Shown piece by piece: positions 15,382 through 24,823 of a DNA stretch of 64,000 nucleotides (the stretch's first letter is position 1; every line of letters begins with the position of its first letter). The translations under genes and the position numbers were made by a program. The stretch is from Elusimicrobiales bacterium (GTDB taxonomy: Bacteria; Elusimicrobiota; Elusimicrobia; Elusimicrobiales; UBA9959), in NCBI GenBank assembly GCA_028688015.1, contig JAQTZB010000003.1:186001-250000 (forward strand), written 5' to 3'. Under the pieces are notes generated by a model. That model saw only the letters and a list, made by a program, of their open reading frames with translations, had not been told where the DNA came from and searched no databases.

Positions 15382-16272
15382 ATGAAAAAACTTATCTTTA
15401 TACTTATTTCCGCCTGCGCCGCGCAGCTCTGCGCGCAGGAAGCCCGCGTAGTGGCGGTGCACGGCCACCGCGGCAGCCGCGGCACCGTGCCCGAGAACAC
15501 CATCCCCGCCTTCGAGGCCGGGCTGATGGCCGGCGTGGATGTGCTGGAGCTGGACCTGGGCGTCACCAAGGACAACGTCGTGGTGATCTCGCACGAGCCT
15601 AATGTCACTCCGGAGCGCTGTCTCGACCCCGAGGGCAAGAAGCTGGAGAAGCCCGTGCCGCTCCGCTCGCTGACGCTGGCCGAGCTGAAGAAATACGACT
15701 GCGGCACGCTGCCCCACCCCAAGTTCCCCCAGCAGATACCGGTGCCCGGCGAGCGGATGCCCACCCTCGACGAGATGTTCGCGATGGTGGAGAAATCCGG
15801 CTACGAGGCCGCCAGGAGGGTGGAGTTCAACATCGAGACCAAGATCTTCCCTTACGACCCCGCAGCCACGCCGTCGCCGGCCGAGTTCGCCAGGCTGGTG
15901 GTGGACGTCGTAAAGAAGCACGGCATGGAGGCGCGCACGATCGTGCAGTCCTTCGACTACCGCACGCTCAGGGAAGTTAAAAAGCTCGAGCCGGCCATAC
16001 GCACCTCGCAGCTGACCGAGGCCAACCTGGTGGACATCGTCCCCGCGCTGAAGTCCGTCAAGGCCGACTTCTGGAGCCCCGACTTCAAGTGGACCACCCC
16101 CGAGGCGGTGAAAGAAGTGCAGGCCGCCGGGATGAAAGTGGCGCCGTGGACCATCAACACAAAAAAGGAATGGGAGCTGGCCATCCAGGCCGGCGTGGAC
16201 GCCATTATCACCGACTACCCCGCCGCCCTCATCGAATACCTCGACGCCCGCAAGGCCGCCAAGCCGCAGTAA
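15382..16272 (+). CDS. Exported glycerophosphodiester phosphodiesterase
   Basis: This 296-residue GDPD-family enzyme hydrolyses glycerophosphodiesters to glycerol-3-phosphate and an alcohol. It has a signal peptide (MKKLIFILISACAAQLCAQ). Active-site residues are His29 and Arg30 (HGHRGSRG), Glu38-Asn39 (PENT), the ELDLGVTKD acidic pair and His71 (VISHEPN). The late segment VAPWTINTKKEW and VDAIITDYP are GDPD hallmarks. The ATG at 15382 has a strong GGAGGG ribosome-binding site. Its product could feed the GlpT-like antiporter encoded at 9.9 kb. Confidence 0.92.
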   Translation: MKKLIFILISACAAQLCAQEARVVAVHGHRGSRGTVPENTIPAFEAGLMAGVDVLELDLGVTKDNVVVISHEPNVTPERCLDPEGKKLEKPVPLRSLTLAELKKYDCGTLPHPKFPQQIPVPGERMPTLDEMFAMVEKSGYEAARRVEFNIETKIFPYDPAATPSPAEFARLVVDVVKKHGMEARTIVQSFDYRTLREVKKLEPAIRTSQLTEANLVDIVPALKSVKADFWSPDFKWTTPEAVKEVQAAGMKVAPWTINTKKEWELAIQAGVDAIITDYPAALIEYLDARKAAKPQ

Positions 16273-16287
16273 GCGTTGCCGCGGCAA

Positions 16288-16319
16288 CAAAAAAAACCGC
16301 GCCACCCGGCGCGGTTTTT
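16288..16319. terminator. Bidirectional terminator
   Basis: AAAACCGCGCC and GGCGCGGTTTT form a stem with a short loop and flanking A- and T-runs between the convergent glycerophosphodiesterase and the 16337-16927 gene. Confidence 0.9.
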
Positions 16320-16336
16320 ATTTGTCGCTCTTACCC

Positions 16337-16927
16337 CTAAGGCAGGCCCTTGAAGCTCTTGGCCACTTTCTCGAACACGGCCTGGTTGGCGAGGAAAGAA
16401 TCTTTGGGCGCGCTGAAGTGCAGCACGTAAAAGCCCTCCTTGGCTGGCAGGACATAGAGCTTCTCTTTCAGCTGCACGCTCTCGTCCGACTTGCTCTCGG
16501 GATGCAGGAACACCATGCGCTCACGGGCCAGCAACTGCGCTTTGCGCCCGGAGAGAGAGACGCTTTTCACTGGGTCGTATAATTCGCGCGTTGTTTTAGT
16601 TTCACCGGCCACATTGCTGGAATTGCGGCGCACAAAATCTTGATAGTCGTTAAAATCCCCGTTGTCTTTTGCATAATAAGAAACAAAGATAGAGGTAGGC
16701 GCCTTGCCGGTCTTGGGCGCCAGCAGCTGTATCTCATAGATCTTGTATTCTTCGTCCTTGTCCTTGTCGCGCTCCAGGCTCCAGGCCGCGGGGACCAGGC
16801 AGGAGAAATAGTTATTATCCATCGTGAAATTCTTATACTGCGCGGCCCGGCTTTTGGCTGGCGCGCCGGCGCAGGCCGCCGCGGCCAGCATGGAAAGGAT
16901 GGAAAGGGTTACAACTAAATTTTTCAT
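16337..16927 (-). CDS. Exported, probable lipoprotein of unknown function
   Basis: This 196-residue protein has an N-terminal hydrophobic segment ending LAAAACAG, a weak lipobox with Cys19, followed by a soluble alpha/beta region (YFSCLVPAAWSLERDKD, FVSYYAKDNGDFNDYQDFV, EKLYVLPAKEGFYVLHFSAP). The pattern of a PsbP/DcrB-like fold is possible from the VPAAWSLE and FEKVAKSFKG ends, but I am not confident. It lies 5 nt downstream of the 16933-18657 gene on the same strand and is probably in its operon. Confidence 0.6.
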   Translation of the reverse strand: MKNLVVTLSILSMLAAAACAGAPAKSRAAQYKNFTMDNNYFSCLVPAAWSLERDKDKDEEYKIYEIQLLAPKTGKAPTSIFVSYYAKDNGDFNDYQDFVRRNSSNVAGETKTTRELYDPVKSVSLSGRKAQLLARERMVFLHPESKSDESVQLKEKLYVLPAKEGFYVLHFSAPKDSFLANQAVFEKVAKSFKGLP

Positions 16928-16932
16928 AAGGT

Positions 16933-18657
16933 TTAGCGTGTTGCGGTCAAAGATTTCAGACCAGCGCTGTTCTGCCTGTCCGAGGCGTTGTAATGGCTGC
17001 GGTAGACGCCCAGCCGGGCCAGGTCTCCCTGTATTTTAGCAAGAACGGGGGTCTGGATCTCGCCCACCGAACCGGAGAGTTCTTCGGGCGACATCTCCAG
17101 CGTGTCCTGCAGGTTAAGCCCGCCGTCGCGAAGCGCGGCCTGCTCGGGCGCGGGCAGGGCCGCGCGGCGCTCCAGCTCTTCGCTGACCGAGCCTAGCACC
17201 TGCGAGGCGGCGGCGTCCAGCGAGGGCAGGCCGGAGAAATAGCGCTGGCGGACGGTGGTGGCGAAGCGTTTTGAACCGCTGGAACCGAACTCAGTGCCCA
17301 CGTCCATCCTCTTGGTGGCATAAGTGGAGGAATCGCGGCTGGAGGTAAGGATGCGGGCATACTCGGGGTCGCGGCGCATCTTCTCCGTAGTATAAAGCCC
17401 TTCCAGCGACATCGCCTCTATCTCGTTCTCCTGGGTGCGCGGCAGGTAGATCCCCTGCGTCCGGGCCCAGTCGGCCTGGGACTTGTGCGCGGCCTCGTAG
17501 ACCACGGCGGGCGACATGTACTTGGCCATCTCGGCCAGCTGCGCCGGGTTGCTCATCACAGTAGTTGAGTTGTAGCCCTTCATGCGCATGTACTGCTGTA
17601 TGGTCTCGGAATCCAGCACCACGGTGCCGGTGGCCGCGTCATAGCGCGAGTAGCCGCCTTCCACGGGCGCCACGGTGATGCGCAGCCCGCCTGGGAAAGC
17701 CGCCAGCGCGCGGTCGCCGGCCTGGGTGCCGCGCAGCTCCGCGGCTACGGCGGTATTGAGCATGGTGCCCAGCACCTGCCGGTGCTGGCTCTGCAGCACT
17801 TCCTGCGGCAGCGAAGAGCGCGCCGAGTTGATGCGCGCCTTCAGATCGGGATTGGCGGTTATGGTGCTGTTGTCGAACATGTTGCCCAGCAGGTAGAGCT
17901 GGTCGCCGAAGGGCTTGCCCGCCAGCTGCGACTGCTGGTCCGGGGGCAGCGAGGCTATCAGCGCGCGCACGTCCACGCCCAGCGCCGCGTTCTGCCTGGC
18001 GGCGGCCAGGCGCTCGTCGTTGTAGACCAGGAAATTCGGATCGGCCGAGATCAGGCGCTCCAGCACCGCGTTGCGCTCGCGCAGCACCATGCGCTCCCAG
18101 GCCTCTTTGGTGATATTGACCCCGCGGCCCCGGTCGGCGCGGGCCTGGCCCCAGGTCATGTAGCGGGTGTCGGTCATGGTGCCGAACACTATCTCCCACT
18201 CGCGGATGGCCTTGCGGACCACGGCTTTCTTGGTGGCGGGATAGGTCGGGGCGAAGCGGCCCAGCCAGGTCAGCAGCTTCTCCGGCTCCGGTCCCACGCC
18301 CAGCCGCGCCAGCGGCTTGTCCGCGTCTATCCGGATAGTGAGGGCTTGGTTCAGCTGGTTGACGCGTGCGGCGTCCCAGGGCATGGCGAGCAGGTCTTTA
18401 AGGTCCTTCAGGGCTTCGGCCCTGCCCAGCACGGCCGCGGCGTCGGAGCGCGCGTCCAGCAGCTCGCGGGCCTCGCCGTCGCGCAGCAGGGCGGCGGCGG
18501 CCGAAGGGTCCGCGCTTGAGATGCCCACCACGTAGGCGGCCAGGCGCTCTTCGGGCTCGCCCTGTGCGCGCCCGGCGGCGCCGGCGGGGGCCGCGGCGCA
18601 GGCCAGCGCGGCCGCTATGGCGGCCAGGCGCAGCAGTTTGGCGGCTCCCTTGTTCAT
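16933..18657 (-). CDS. Large exported protein with a degenerate HExxH-like motif
   Basis: This 574-residue protein has a signal peptide (residues 1-28) and no family I recognise. It is helical and Ala-rich to about residue 150. A central region has the strand TGTVVLDSETIQQYM (343-357), then SPAVVYEAAHKSQADW at 382-397, followed by Glu412/Glu414 (NEIEAM). This spacing looks like a gluzincin-type zinc protease in which the first His of HExxH is Tyr387. It lies 1 nt downstream of a clostripain-like protease gene and is probably cotranscribed with it. Either an inactive protease homologue or a partner/substrate of the protease is possible. Confidence 0.6.
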   Translation of the reverse strand: MNKGAAKLLRLAAIAAALACAAAPAGAAGRAQGEPEERLAAYVVGISSADPSAAAALLRDGEARELLDARSDAAAVLGRAEALKDLKDLLAMPWDAARVNQLNQALTIRIDADKPLARLGVGPEPEKLLTWLGRFAPTYPATKKAVVRKAIREWEIVFGTMTDTRYMTWGQARADRGRGVNITKEAWERMVLRERNAVLERLISADPNFLVYNDERLAAARQNAALGVDVRALIASLPPDQQSQLAGKPFGDQLYLLGNMFDNSTITANPDLKARINSARSSLPQEVLQSQHRQVLGTMLNTAVAAELRGTQAGDRALAAFPGGLRITVAPVEGGYSRYDAATGTVVLDSETIQQYMRMKGYNSTTVMSNPAQLAEMAKYMSPAVVYEAAHKSQADWARTQGIYLPRTQENEIEAMSLEGLYTTEKMRRDPEYARILTSSRDSSTYATKRMDVGTEFGSSGSKRFATTVRQRYFSGLPSLDAAASQVLGSVSEELERRAALPAPEQAALRDGGLNLQDTLEMSPEELSGSVGEIQTPVLAKIQGDLARLGVYRSHYNASDRQNSAGLKSLTATR

Positions 18658-18658
18658 A

Positions 18659-19957
18659 TTATCTCAGCCTCTCGCTCATCACCTGCAGCAGGAAATCGTC
18701 CCACTGGGAGTCGGCCGCGAAGGCCATGCCCTCGTAATTGCCGGAGTCGTAGCGCAGGTCCGGCACATAGATAGCCAGGCCGTTGGCCACAGTGTAGGGA
18801 TCGTACTGTTTGGGCTTGCCGACGGAGTGCACCAGCAGCGAACGCTGCACCTGCGCCTTCAGGCGGACGCCGGCGGCCTTGGCCCCGCTGCCGTCCGGCA
18901 GGCGGGCGCCGACCTTGTCTATATAGTCTATAAGGTCCTTGGAATCCCTTAGAGTGAAGTTGGACACCGAGCTTATAAGCGCGGGGTCGGCGGCGGCGGC
19001 GAAGGCCCGGGGCTCGGCGCGCAGCGCCGCCACCCAGGCGTCCAGCGCGGCGCGGAAGCCGGGCAGCGAGGAGGTGCGCACCGCGGACAGCGTGGCGTCG
19101 GTGGGATAGCTGTTGCCGAAGGACTCCACCATCAGGCGCCCCAGCCCCTCGGCGTTCTGGCCGGGATTGCGGGTCAGGCCCTGCAGGATGGCCGTGTACG
19201 GGTAGCCGGGGCCGGAGATGATCTCCTCGGAGCCCACCACCACTTCGGCCGCGTCCTTCATCTCGTAGGCCACGCTGGCCATCTGCATCAGGCAGGCGTC
19301 GGTGGCGAACACGTCTATCTTGCGGCCGAACTCCCGCGCGGCCAGGTTCAGCGCGTAGCCCAGTTTGGGGATGCTCATCTGGTTGCGGGTGACGTCGTCG
19401 GAAGCTATGCCGAGGCGGCCGGAACCGTGGTTCCACAGCACCACGGCCACCTTGCGGGCGGGATACTGGCGCAGGCCGCGCTTGATGAAGCGCAGGAAAT
19501 GGGCCTCGCTGCCCATGTCGGCGGTATTGGAATTGTAGATGACGGGAGAAGTGACCCGGTTGGCGTCGGCGTCGCGGGTGATGTAGACGGTCTTGGAACC
19601 GCGCTGGAACTGCAGGTTGCGGTCCGCGTTATTGTCCATGCCCAGGATGCCGAACTCCACCAGCACGGCCACCTGGTCGGTGGAACCCACGGCCTCCATC
19701 TCGTTGAGGTCGCTGTTGGCGAAGCCCAGGATGCCCAGGTCGTTGACGCCGTTGATGAAGACCATTACCAGCCACTCGCGCTGGGCGGCGGTAGCGGGCG
19801 CGGCATTGACCGGGGCGGGAGCGGAAACCACGGGGGCGGAAACTGGGGCCGGGCGCGGCAGGTCGGAGCCCAGGCGGCTGAAAGCGTCGTCCTGGGCGGA
19901 GAGGCCCGTGGCGAAGGCGGCTATTGCCGCGAGAGTTATCAGCCAGTTGCGTTTCAT
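18659..19957 (-). CDS. Clostripain (C11) family cysteine protease, exported
   Basis: This 432-residue protein has a signal peptide (MKRNWLITLAAIAAFATGLSA), a Pro/Ala linker to about residue 57, and a clostripain-type caspase-like domain. The catalytic His177 is in VVLWNHGSGRLG and Cys222 in FATDACLMQMASVAYEM. EWLVMVFINGVNDLG opens the domain. C11 enzymes cleave after Arg or Lys in the periplasm or outside the cell. The frame extends upstream to 20104, but the ATG at 19957 begins the signal peptide. A second paralogue with the same architecture lies at 62548-63978. Confidence 0.85.
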   Translation of the reverse strand: MKRNWLITLAAIAAFATGLSAQDDAFSRLGSDLPRPAPVSAPVVSAPAPVNAAPATAAQREWLVMVFINGVNDLGILGFANSDLNEMEAVGSTDQVAVLVEFGILGMDNNADRNLQFQRGSKTVYITRDADANRVTSPVIYNSNTADMGSEAHFLRFIKRGLRQYPARKVAVVLWNHGSGRLGIASDDVTRNQMSIPKLGYALNLAAREFGRKIDVFATDACLMQMASVAYEMKDAAEVVVGSEEIISGPGYPYTAILQGLTRNPGQNAEGLGRLMVESFGNSYPTDATLSAVRTSSLPGFRAALDAWVAALRAEPRAFAAAADPALISSVSNFTLRDSKDLIDYIDKVGARLPDGSGAKAAGVRLKAQVQRSLLVHSVGKPKQYDPYTVANGLAIYVPDLRYDSGNYEGMAFAADSQWDDFLLQVMSERLR

Positions 19958-19993
19958 ACTTATATTTTCGCTGGTTGGTTGACTTTTATCAAA

Positions 19994-20037
19994 GGTCTTA
20001 AGCCCCAGACACAAGTAGGACTTAAGTCCCACACAAG
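19994..20037 (-). repeat. Tandem direct repeat in the leader of the clostripain-like gene
   Basis: Two imperfect copies with the core CTTGTGT followed by a GG-CTTAAG-CC palindrome (19994-20015 and 20018-20037 on the plus strand) lie in the predicted 5' leader. One copy contains the perfect 12-bp palindrome GGACTTAAGTCC. This suggests paired protein-binding sites or a structured leader. Confidence 0.5.
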
Positions 20038-20076
20038 ACTTTCCGCAATAGGGGTTATCGACGGCTCCCGTTATAT

Positions 20077-20104
20077 AGTATAAGCGCATATCTTGACTTG
20101 TCAA
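20077..20104 (-). promoter_or_regulatory. Sigma70-type promoter for the clostripain-like operon
   Basis: On the minus strand TTGACA (20099-20104) is followed by a 16-bp spacer and TATACT (20077-20082). The -35 region is part of the inverted repeat CTTGAC-TT-GTCAAG. It would give a leader of about 110 nt. The rest of the 279-bp divergent gap up to the TolC gene shows nothing else I can name. Confidence 0.7.
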
Positions 20105-20236
20105 GGGGAGACGCGGGGAACCGGCTATTTTGCCCGATTCAGGCGGATCGAGAGCTTTTCAACCGAAAGCACGGCAGGACCCCTGAAACTTTTAAGCCTT
20201 GGGCGCATCTCATTAGGGCAAGACCAAGGAGAACAC

Positions 20237-21568
20237 ATGAAGCAGGCGATTTTTTTACTCACCCTAATGCCCCTGGCGGCGCAGGCCCAGACCGGGTTCA
20301 CCCTGGCCGAGGCCGTGGAGCGGGGCCTTAAGACCGACAATATTATAAAGGCCGAAGCCGCCCGCGTTAGCGGGGCGCGGGCCGGCCTGAGGCAGGCCGA
20401 AATGAGCCGCTACGGCGGCCTGAAACTCAAAGGCATGTATACTGACGGCACCGACCCTGTCTACGCCTTCGCTACCGCCATGAAGCAGGGCACCTTCAGC
20501 ATGGCCTCCATGGCCACCATAAACGACCCGGACCCGGCCCGCAACTACATGGCTGGCGTAGAGGCCGGCGTGCCGCTCTTCACCGGCTACGCCCTTTCCA
20601 ACGCCGCCAAGATGGGAAAACTGGGAGTGCAGGCGGCCGGCCACGGCTACGAAAGGGCCCGGTCCGGCATCACCTTTAAAATTACCTACCAGTGGCTGAC
20701 CGTCCTGCTGCGCGCCCGCCTGGCCGCGCTGGCCGCCGAGAGCGTGGCCGCGGCAGAAACCGAGCTGAAGACGGCGCAGATGCTCAAGGATAAAGGCATG
20801 GTGCTGGGCTCCGATTATTACGGCGCCGAAGCCATACTCTCCACCCTGAAAGGCTATAAGCTCAACTGGCAGCGGGCCCTGGAGCTTGAGCAGGAGAAGC
20901 TGGGCATAGCCATCGGCCTGCCTGGCGGCGCCGGCGCAGCGGGCACGCTGTCCGCCCCCGCCTACGCCCCGCTGGAGAGGAGCGGACTTTCCGTAGCGGG
21001 CCGCCGCGACCTTAAAGCGCTGGAGAAGCTGGCCGAAATAAGCGAAACAGCCGCCGCTTCGCAGAAAAACTCCGTCCTCCCGGTGCTGGAAGCTTTCGGC
21101 ACCTGGGAGACCAATTCCGAAAGCCTCTCGGATTTCAAAAGCAACCGCCTGCTGGGCCTGCGGCTGACCGTGCCCATCGGAGACCCCTCCTACTATGCCA
21201 AGCGAGACGCCGCCGCGGCCGACACCGCCATGGCCCGCGCCAGGCTGGACGAGGCGCGCCGCGCGGCCGATACCGAGGTAGCCGAGGCCCTCGGCAACTA
21301 CAGGGCCGCGGCCGAGAGCCTGCCCGTGGCCAAAGAGACCGTGGAAAAGGCCAGCCAGTCGCTGGAGCTGTTCCGCCCGCTCTACCGGCAGGGGCGCCAG
21401 AGCGTGCTGGAAGTGCTGCGCGCCCAGGCAGCCGTGCTGCAGGCCGAAGGGGCCTACTACGAGACGCTTTATAAGCTCAACCTTTACCGCGCGCAGGCCC
21501 TGCTGGCCGCCGAGTCGCTGGACGCCGCCGCGGTCAAAGACATTTCGGACAAGCTGGGGGTAAACTAA
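20237..21568 (+). CDS. TolC-family outer-membrane efflux protein
   Basis: This 443-residue protein has a signal peptide (MKQAIFLLTLMPLAAQAQ) then FTLAEAVERGLKTDN, the opening of the outer-membrane efflux protein repeat. Two long alpha-helical hairpin repeats follow, including LLGLRLTVPIGDPSYYAKRDAA and VEKASQSLELFRPLYRQGRQSVLEVLRAQ typical of the family. It would form the trimeric outer-membrane channel. The ATG has an AAGGAGAA ribosome-binding site and the stop overlaps the RND pump start by 1 nt (TAATG). Confidence 0.88.
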   Translation: MKQAIFLLTLMPLAAQAQTGFTLAEAVERGLKTDNIIKAEAARVSGARAGLRQAEMSRYGGLKLKGMYTDGTDPVYAFATAMKQGTFSMASMATINDPDPARNYMAGVEAGVPLFTGYALSNAAKMGKLGVQAAGHGYERARSGITFKITYQWLTVLLRARLAALAAESVAAAETELKTAQMLKDKGMVLGSDYYGAEAILSTLKGYKLNWQRALELEQEKLGIAIGLPGGAGAAGTLSAPAYAPLERSGLSVAGRRDLKALEKLAEISETAAASQKNSVLPVLEAFGTWETNSESLSDFKSNRLLGLRLTVPIGDPSYYAKRDAAAADTAMARARLDEARRAADTEVAEALGNYRAAAESLPVAKETVEKASQSLELFRPLYRQGRQSVLEVLRAQAAVLQAEGAYYETLYKLNLYRAQALLAAESLDAAAVKDISDKLGVN

Positions 21569-24500
21569 TGCAGAATCCTGAACACAAGTACGGCATGGCC
21601 GGCCGCATGGCCGAGGCTTTCATCGGCTCGCGGCTGACGCCCATACTCATAATAACCTTCATCCTGCTCGGCGTCTTCTCCACCTTCAAGCTGCCGCGCG
21701 AGGAAGAGCCGCAGATCAACGTGCCCATGTTCGACATCATGGTGCCGTTCTACGGCGCGGCCCCGAACGAGATAGAGAAGCACCTTGTGGAAGTGGGCGA
21801 GCGCAAGCTGTGGGAGATCCCCGGCGTGGAATACATCTATTCCATCGCCCAGCCCAACTTCGCCATGTTCACCGTGCGGTTCAAGGTGGGTACCGCACCC
21901 GAGACCGCCGCCAACCTGATCTATACCAAGACCCTCGACAACAAGGACATCTTCCCCCGCGGCTCGGGCGAGCCGCTCATCAAGTTCCGCGCCATCGACG
22001 ACGTGCCTGTGCTGGCGCTGACCCTGTGGGGTGAAGGCAGGAACGGCTACGACCTGCGCCGCGCCGCGGCCCGCATCCAGACCGAACTCAATGCCGTGGC
22101 CAACGTCTCCGAAACCCGCATCATCGGCGGCCACAAGCGGCAGTTCATAGTGCATTTCGATCCCGCGGCCATAGCCCGGCACCGCCTTACCCCGCCCATG
22201 CTCGCCGGCATCATCAAGATGTCCAACGCCAGCCTGCCCGCCGGCCATTACAACCAGGGCGACACCGTGCTGCTGGCCGAGACCGACGCCTTCATCCGCA
22301 GCGCCGACGACCTGCGCAGCATCATAGTCGGCGTCTCCGACGGGCGCCCCGTCAAGCTGTCCGAGGTGGCCGCTATCAAGGACGGCCCCGACGAGGAAGA
22401 GCTCTCCGTCACCATGCTGCAGGGCCCGGCGTCCGCCGTTAAGGCCGCGGCCGGCACCCCCGCCGTAACGCTCTCCGTGGCCAAGCGCCGCGGCGCCAAC
22501 GCCACCGAGGTCTCCCGCGCCATCCTCGCCAAGGTGGAGGCCATGAAGGGCCGCGAGCTGCCCGACGGGATCAACCTCACCGTCACGCGCAATTACGGCG
22601 AGACCGCCAAGGCCAAGAGCGACGAGCTCATCTACCACATGCTGCTGGCCACCCTGTCGGTGACCGTCCTGATAGCCCTGACGCTGGGCCTGCGCGAGGC
22701 GGCCGTGGTGCTGGTGGCCATCCCCGTCACGCTGGCGCTTACGCTGCTGGTGTATTACCTCTACGGCTACACCCTCAACCGCATCACGCTGTTCGCGCTT
22801 ATTTTCTCCATCGGCATCCTGGTCGACGACGCCATCGTGGTGGTGGAGAACATCAACCGCCACTGCATGCTCAACCGCAAGAACTCGCTGTACCGCAACA
22901 TCCTCAACGCCGTGGACGAGGTGGGCAACCCGACCATCCTCGCCACTTGGACCGTCATCGCCTCCATCCTGCCGATGGCCTTTGTCAGCGGCATGATGGG
23001 CCCCTACATGCGCCCCATCCCCATAGGCGCGTCGGTGGCCATGCTGTTCTCGCTCGGCGTGGCGTTCGCGTTCACGCCGTGGCTCTACACCAAGGTGGTG
23101 GAACGCTGGCCGCTGAAGCACTGCCATAACGAGCGCGAGGGCCTGCTGGACCGGCTCTACCGCGGCCTGATGAAGAAGCTCATCTACAACCCGGCCGCCG
23201 GCAAGAAGTTCCTGTGGTTCACCTCCGGCCTGCTGGCCCTGGTGCTGGCCATGGTGGCCTTCCGGCTGGTCATCTTCAAGACGCTGCCTTTCGACAACAA
23301 GAACGAGTTCCAGGTCATCATCAACATGCCCGAGAGTTCGTCCCTGGCGCATACGGAGAAGGCCGCCGGCGAAATGGCCGCCCGCCTCGCCGCCGTTCCG
23401 GAGGTGCGCGACCTGCAGATCTACGCCGGCGCCTCCGCGCCGTATAACTTCAACGGCCTCGTGCGCCATTATTTCCTGCGCCGCGAGCCCTACCAGGCCG
23501 ACATCCAGGTGAACCTGTCCGACAAGCACGACCGCAAGCGCCAGAGCCACGACATCGCCGTGGCCGTGCGCCCCGGGCTGAAGGAAATAGCCGACAAGTA
23601 CGGCGCGCGGCTGCAGGTGGCGGAAGTCCCCCCCGGCCCGCCGGTCATGGCCACCCTGCTCATAGAGGTCTTCGATCCCAACCCCGCCAACCAGCGCGCG
23701 CTGGCCGAAGAGATAAAGACCATCCTCCGGAAAACCGAGGGGATAGTGGACGTGGACTCTTATATCCCCGAAGACCAGCCCATAACGCGCCTGCTCGTCG
23801 ACAGGCAGAAGGCCACGCTCAACGGGGTGGCGGCCGCCGACATCGTGCAGACCGCGGCCCTGTCGCTCAACGGCGCGGACATCGACTCCGCGCACGTGGC
23901 GGAAGAGAACGAGGCGGTGGACATCCGCCTGCGCCTCTCTCCGGAGAAGCGCCGCGCGCTCTCCACGCTTAAGGAAATAAAGTTCTTCTCGCCCAACGGC
24001 ACGGCCATCCCGATGGCCAGCTTCGTGAAGGCGGAGAACGGCCTGGAGAACCGGCCCGTCTACCGCAAGAACCTGCAGCGGGTGGCCTACGTCACGGCCG
24101 ACATCGCCGGCGGCACCGAGAGCCCGGTCTACGCCGTGCTGGACCTGCGCAAGAAGATAGACGAACTGTCCAAAGCCCGCGGCGCTACGATCGAGCAGTA
24201 CTTCACGCGCCAGCCGGTCAGCGCCTCCGAGACGGCCATCAAGTGGGACGGCGAGTGGCACATTACCTACGAGGTGTTCCGCGACCTGGGCCTCGCCTTC
24301 GCGATGGTGCTGGTGCTCATCTACATCCTCGTGGTGGCCTGGTTCGAGGATTTCCTGACGCCGTTCATCATCATGGCGGCCATCCCGATGGCGCTTATCG
24401 GCATCATCCCCGCGCACTGGGGGATGGGCGCGTTCTTCACGGCCACGTCGATGATAGGCTTTATCGCCTCGGCGGGCATAGTGGTGCGCAACTCCATCAT

Positions 24501-24822
24501 CCTCGTGGACTTCATCAACCTCAAGGTGCGCGAGGGCATGGAACTGAAAGAGGCCGTGATAGAGGCCGGCGTGGTCAGGTTCAGGCCTATGCTGCTGACC
24601 GCGCTGGCCGTTATCGTCGGGGCAGGGGTCATCCTGTTCGACCCCATCTTCCAGGGCCTGGCCATTTCGCTCATCGCCGGGCAGATAGCGGCAACGCTGC
24701 TCAGCCGCGTGGCGGTGCCGGTGCTGTACTACCTGGCCTTCAAGGACAAGGAATATAAACTGAAGCCCGGCTCGCCGGCCCCGGAAGTGCGGGAAGACCT
24801 GCTGGGCGCTACCGGAGAATAA
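21568..24822 (+). CDS. RND-family efflux transporter permease (AcrB-like)
   Basis: This 1084-residue inner-membrane antiporter has about 12 membrane helices and two large periplasmic loops. SIGILVDDAIVVVENIN (around residue 415-430) carries the proton-relay Asp pair, and ASAGIVVRNSIILVDFIN near residue 970 is the matching helix 10, with Arg at the position of AcrB Lys940. It is a full-length proton-driven exporter. Unusually, the operon is TolC, pump, then two DUF2892 proteins, with no periplasmic adaptor (membrane fusion protein) gene. The antisense strand is also open for over 1,100 codons, a GC-bias artefact. Confidence 0.92.
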   Translation: MQNPEHKYGMAGRMAEAFIGSRLTPILIITFILLGVFSTFKLPREEEPQINVPMFDIMVPFYGAAPNEIEKHLVEVGERKLWEIPGVEYIYSIAQPNFAMFTVRFKVGTAPETAANLIYTKTLDNKDIFPRGSGEPLIKFRAIDDVPVLALTLWGEGRNGYDLRRAAARIQTELNAVANVSETRIIGGHKRQFIVHFDPAAIARHRLTPPMLAGIIKMSNASLPAGHYNQGDTVLLAETDAFIRSADDLRSIIVGVSDGRPVKLSEVAAIKDGPDEEELSVTMLQGPASAVKAAAGTPAVTLSVAKRRGANATEVSRAILAKVEAMKGRELPDGINLTVTRNYGETAKAKSDELIYHMLLATLSVTVLIALTLGLREAAVVLVAIPVTLALTLLVYYLYGYTLNRITLFALIFSIGILVDDAIVVVENINRHCMLNRKNSLYRNILNAVDEVGNPTILATWTVIASILPMAFVSGMMGPYMRPIPIGASVAMLFSLGVAFAFTPWLYTKVVERWPLKHCHNEREGLLDRLYRGLMKKLIYNPAAGKKFLWFTSGLLALVLAMVAFRLVIFKTLPFDNKNEFQVIINMPESSSLAHTEKAAGEMAARLAAVPEVRDLQIYAGASAPYNFNGLVRHYFLRREPYQADIQVNLSDKHDRKRQSHDIAVAVRPGLKEIADKYGARLQVAEVPPGPPVMATLLIEVFDPNPANQRALAEEIKTILRKTEGIVDVDSYIPEDQPITRLLVDRQKATLNGVAAADIVQTAALSLNGADIDSAHVAEENEAVDIRLRLSPEKRRALSTLKEIKFFSPNGTAIPMASFVKAENGLENRPVYRKNLQRVAYVTADIAGGTESPVYAVLDLRKKIDELSKARGATIEQYFTRQPVSASETAIKWDGEWHITYEVFRDLGLAFAMVLVLIYILVVAWFEDFLTPFIIMAAIPMALIGIIPAHWGMGAFFTATSMIGFIASAGIVVRNSIILVDFINLKVREGMELKEAVIEAGVVRFRPMLLTALAVIVGAGVILFDPIFQGLAISLIAGQIAATLLSRVAVPVLYYLAFKDKEYKLKPGSPAPEVREDLLGATGE

Positions 24823-24823
24823 A

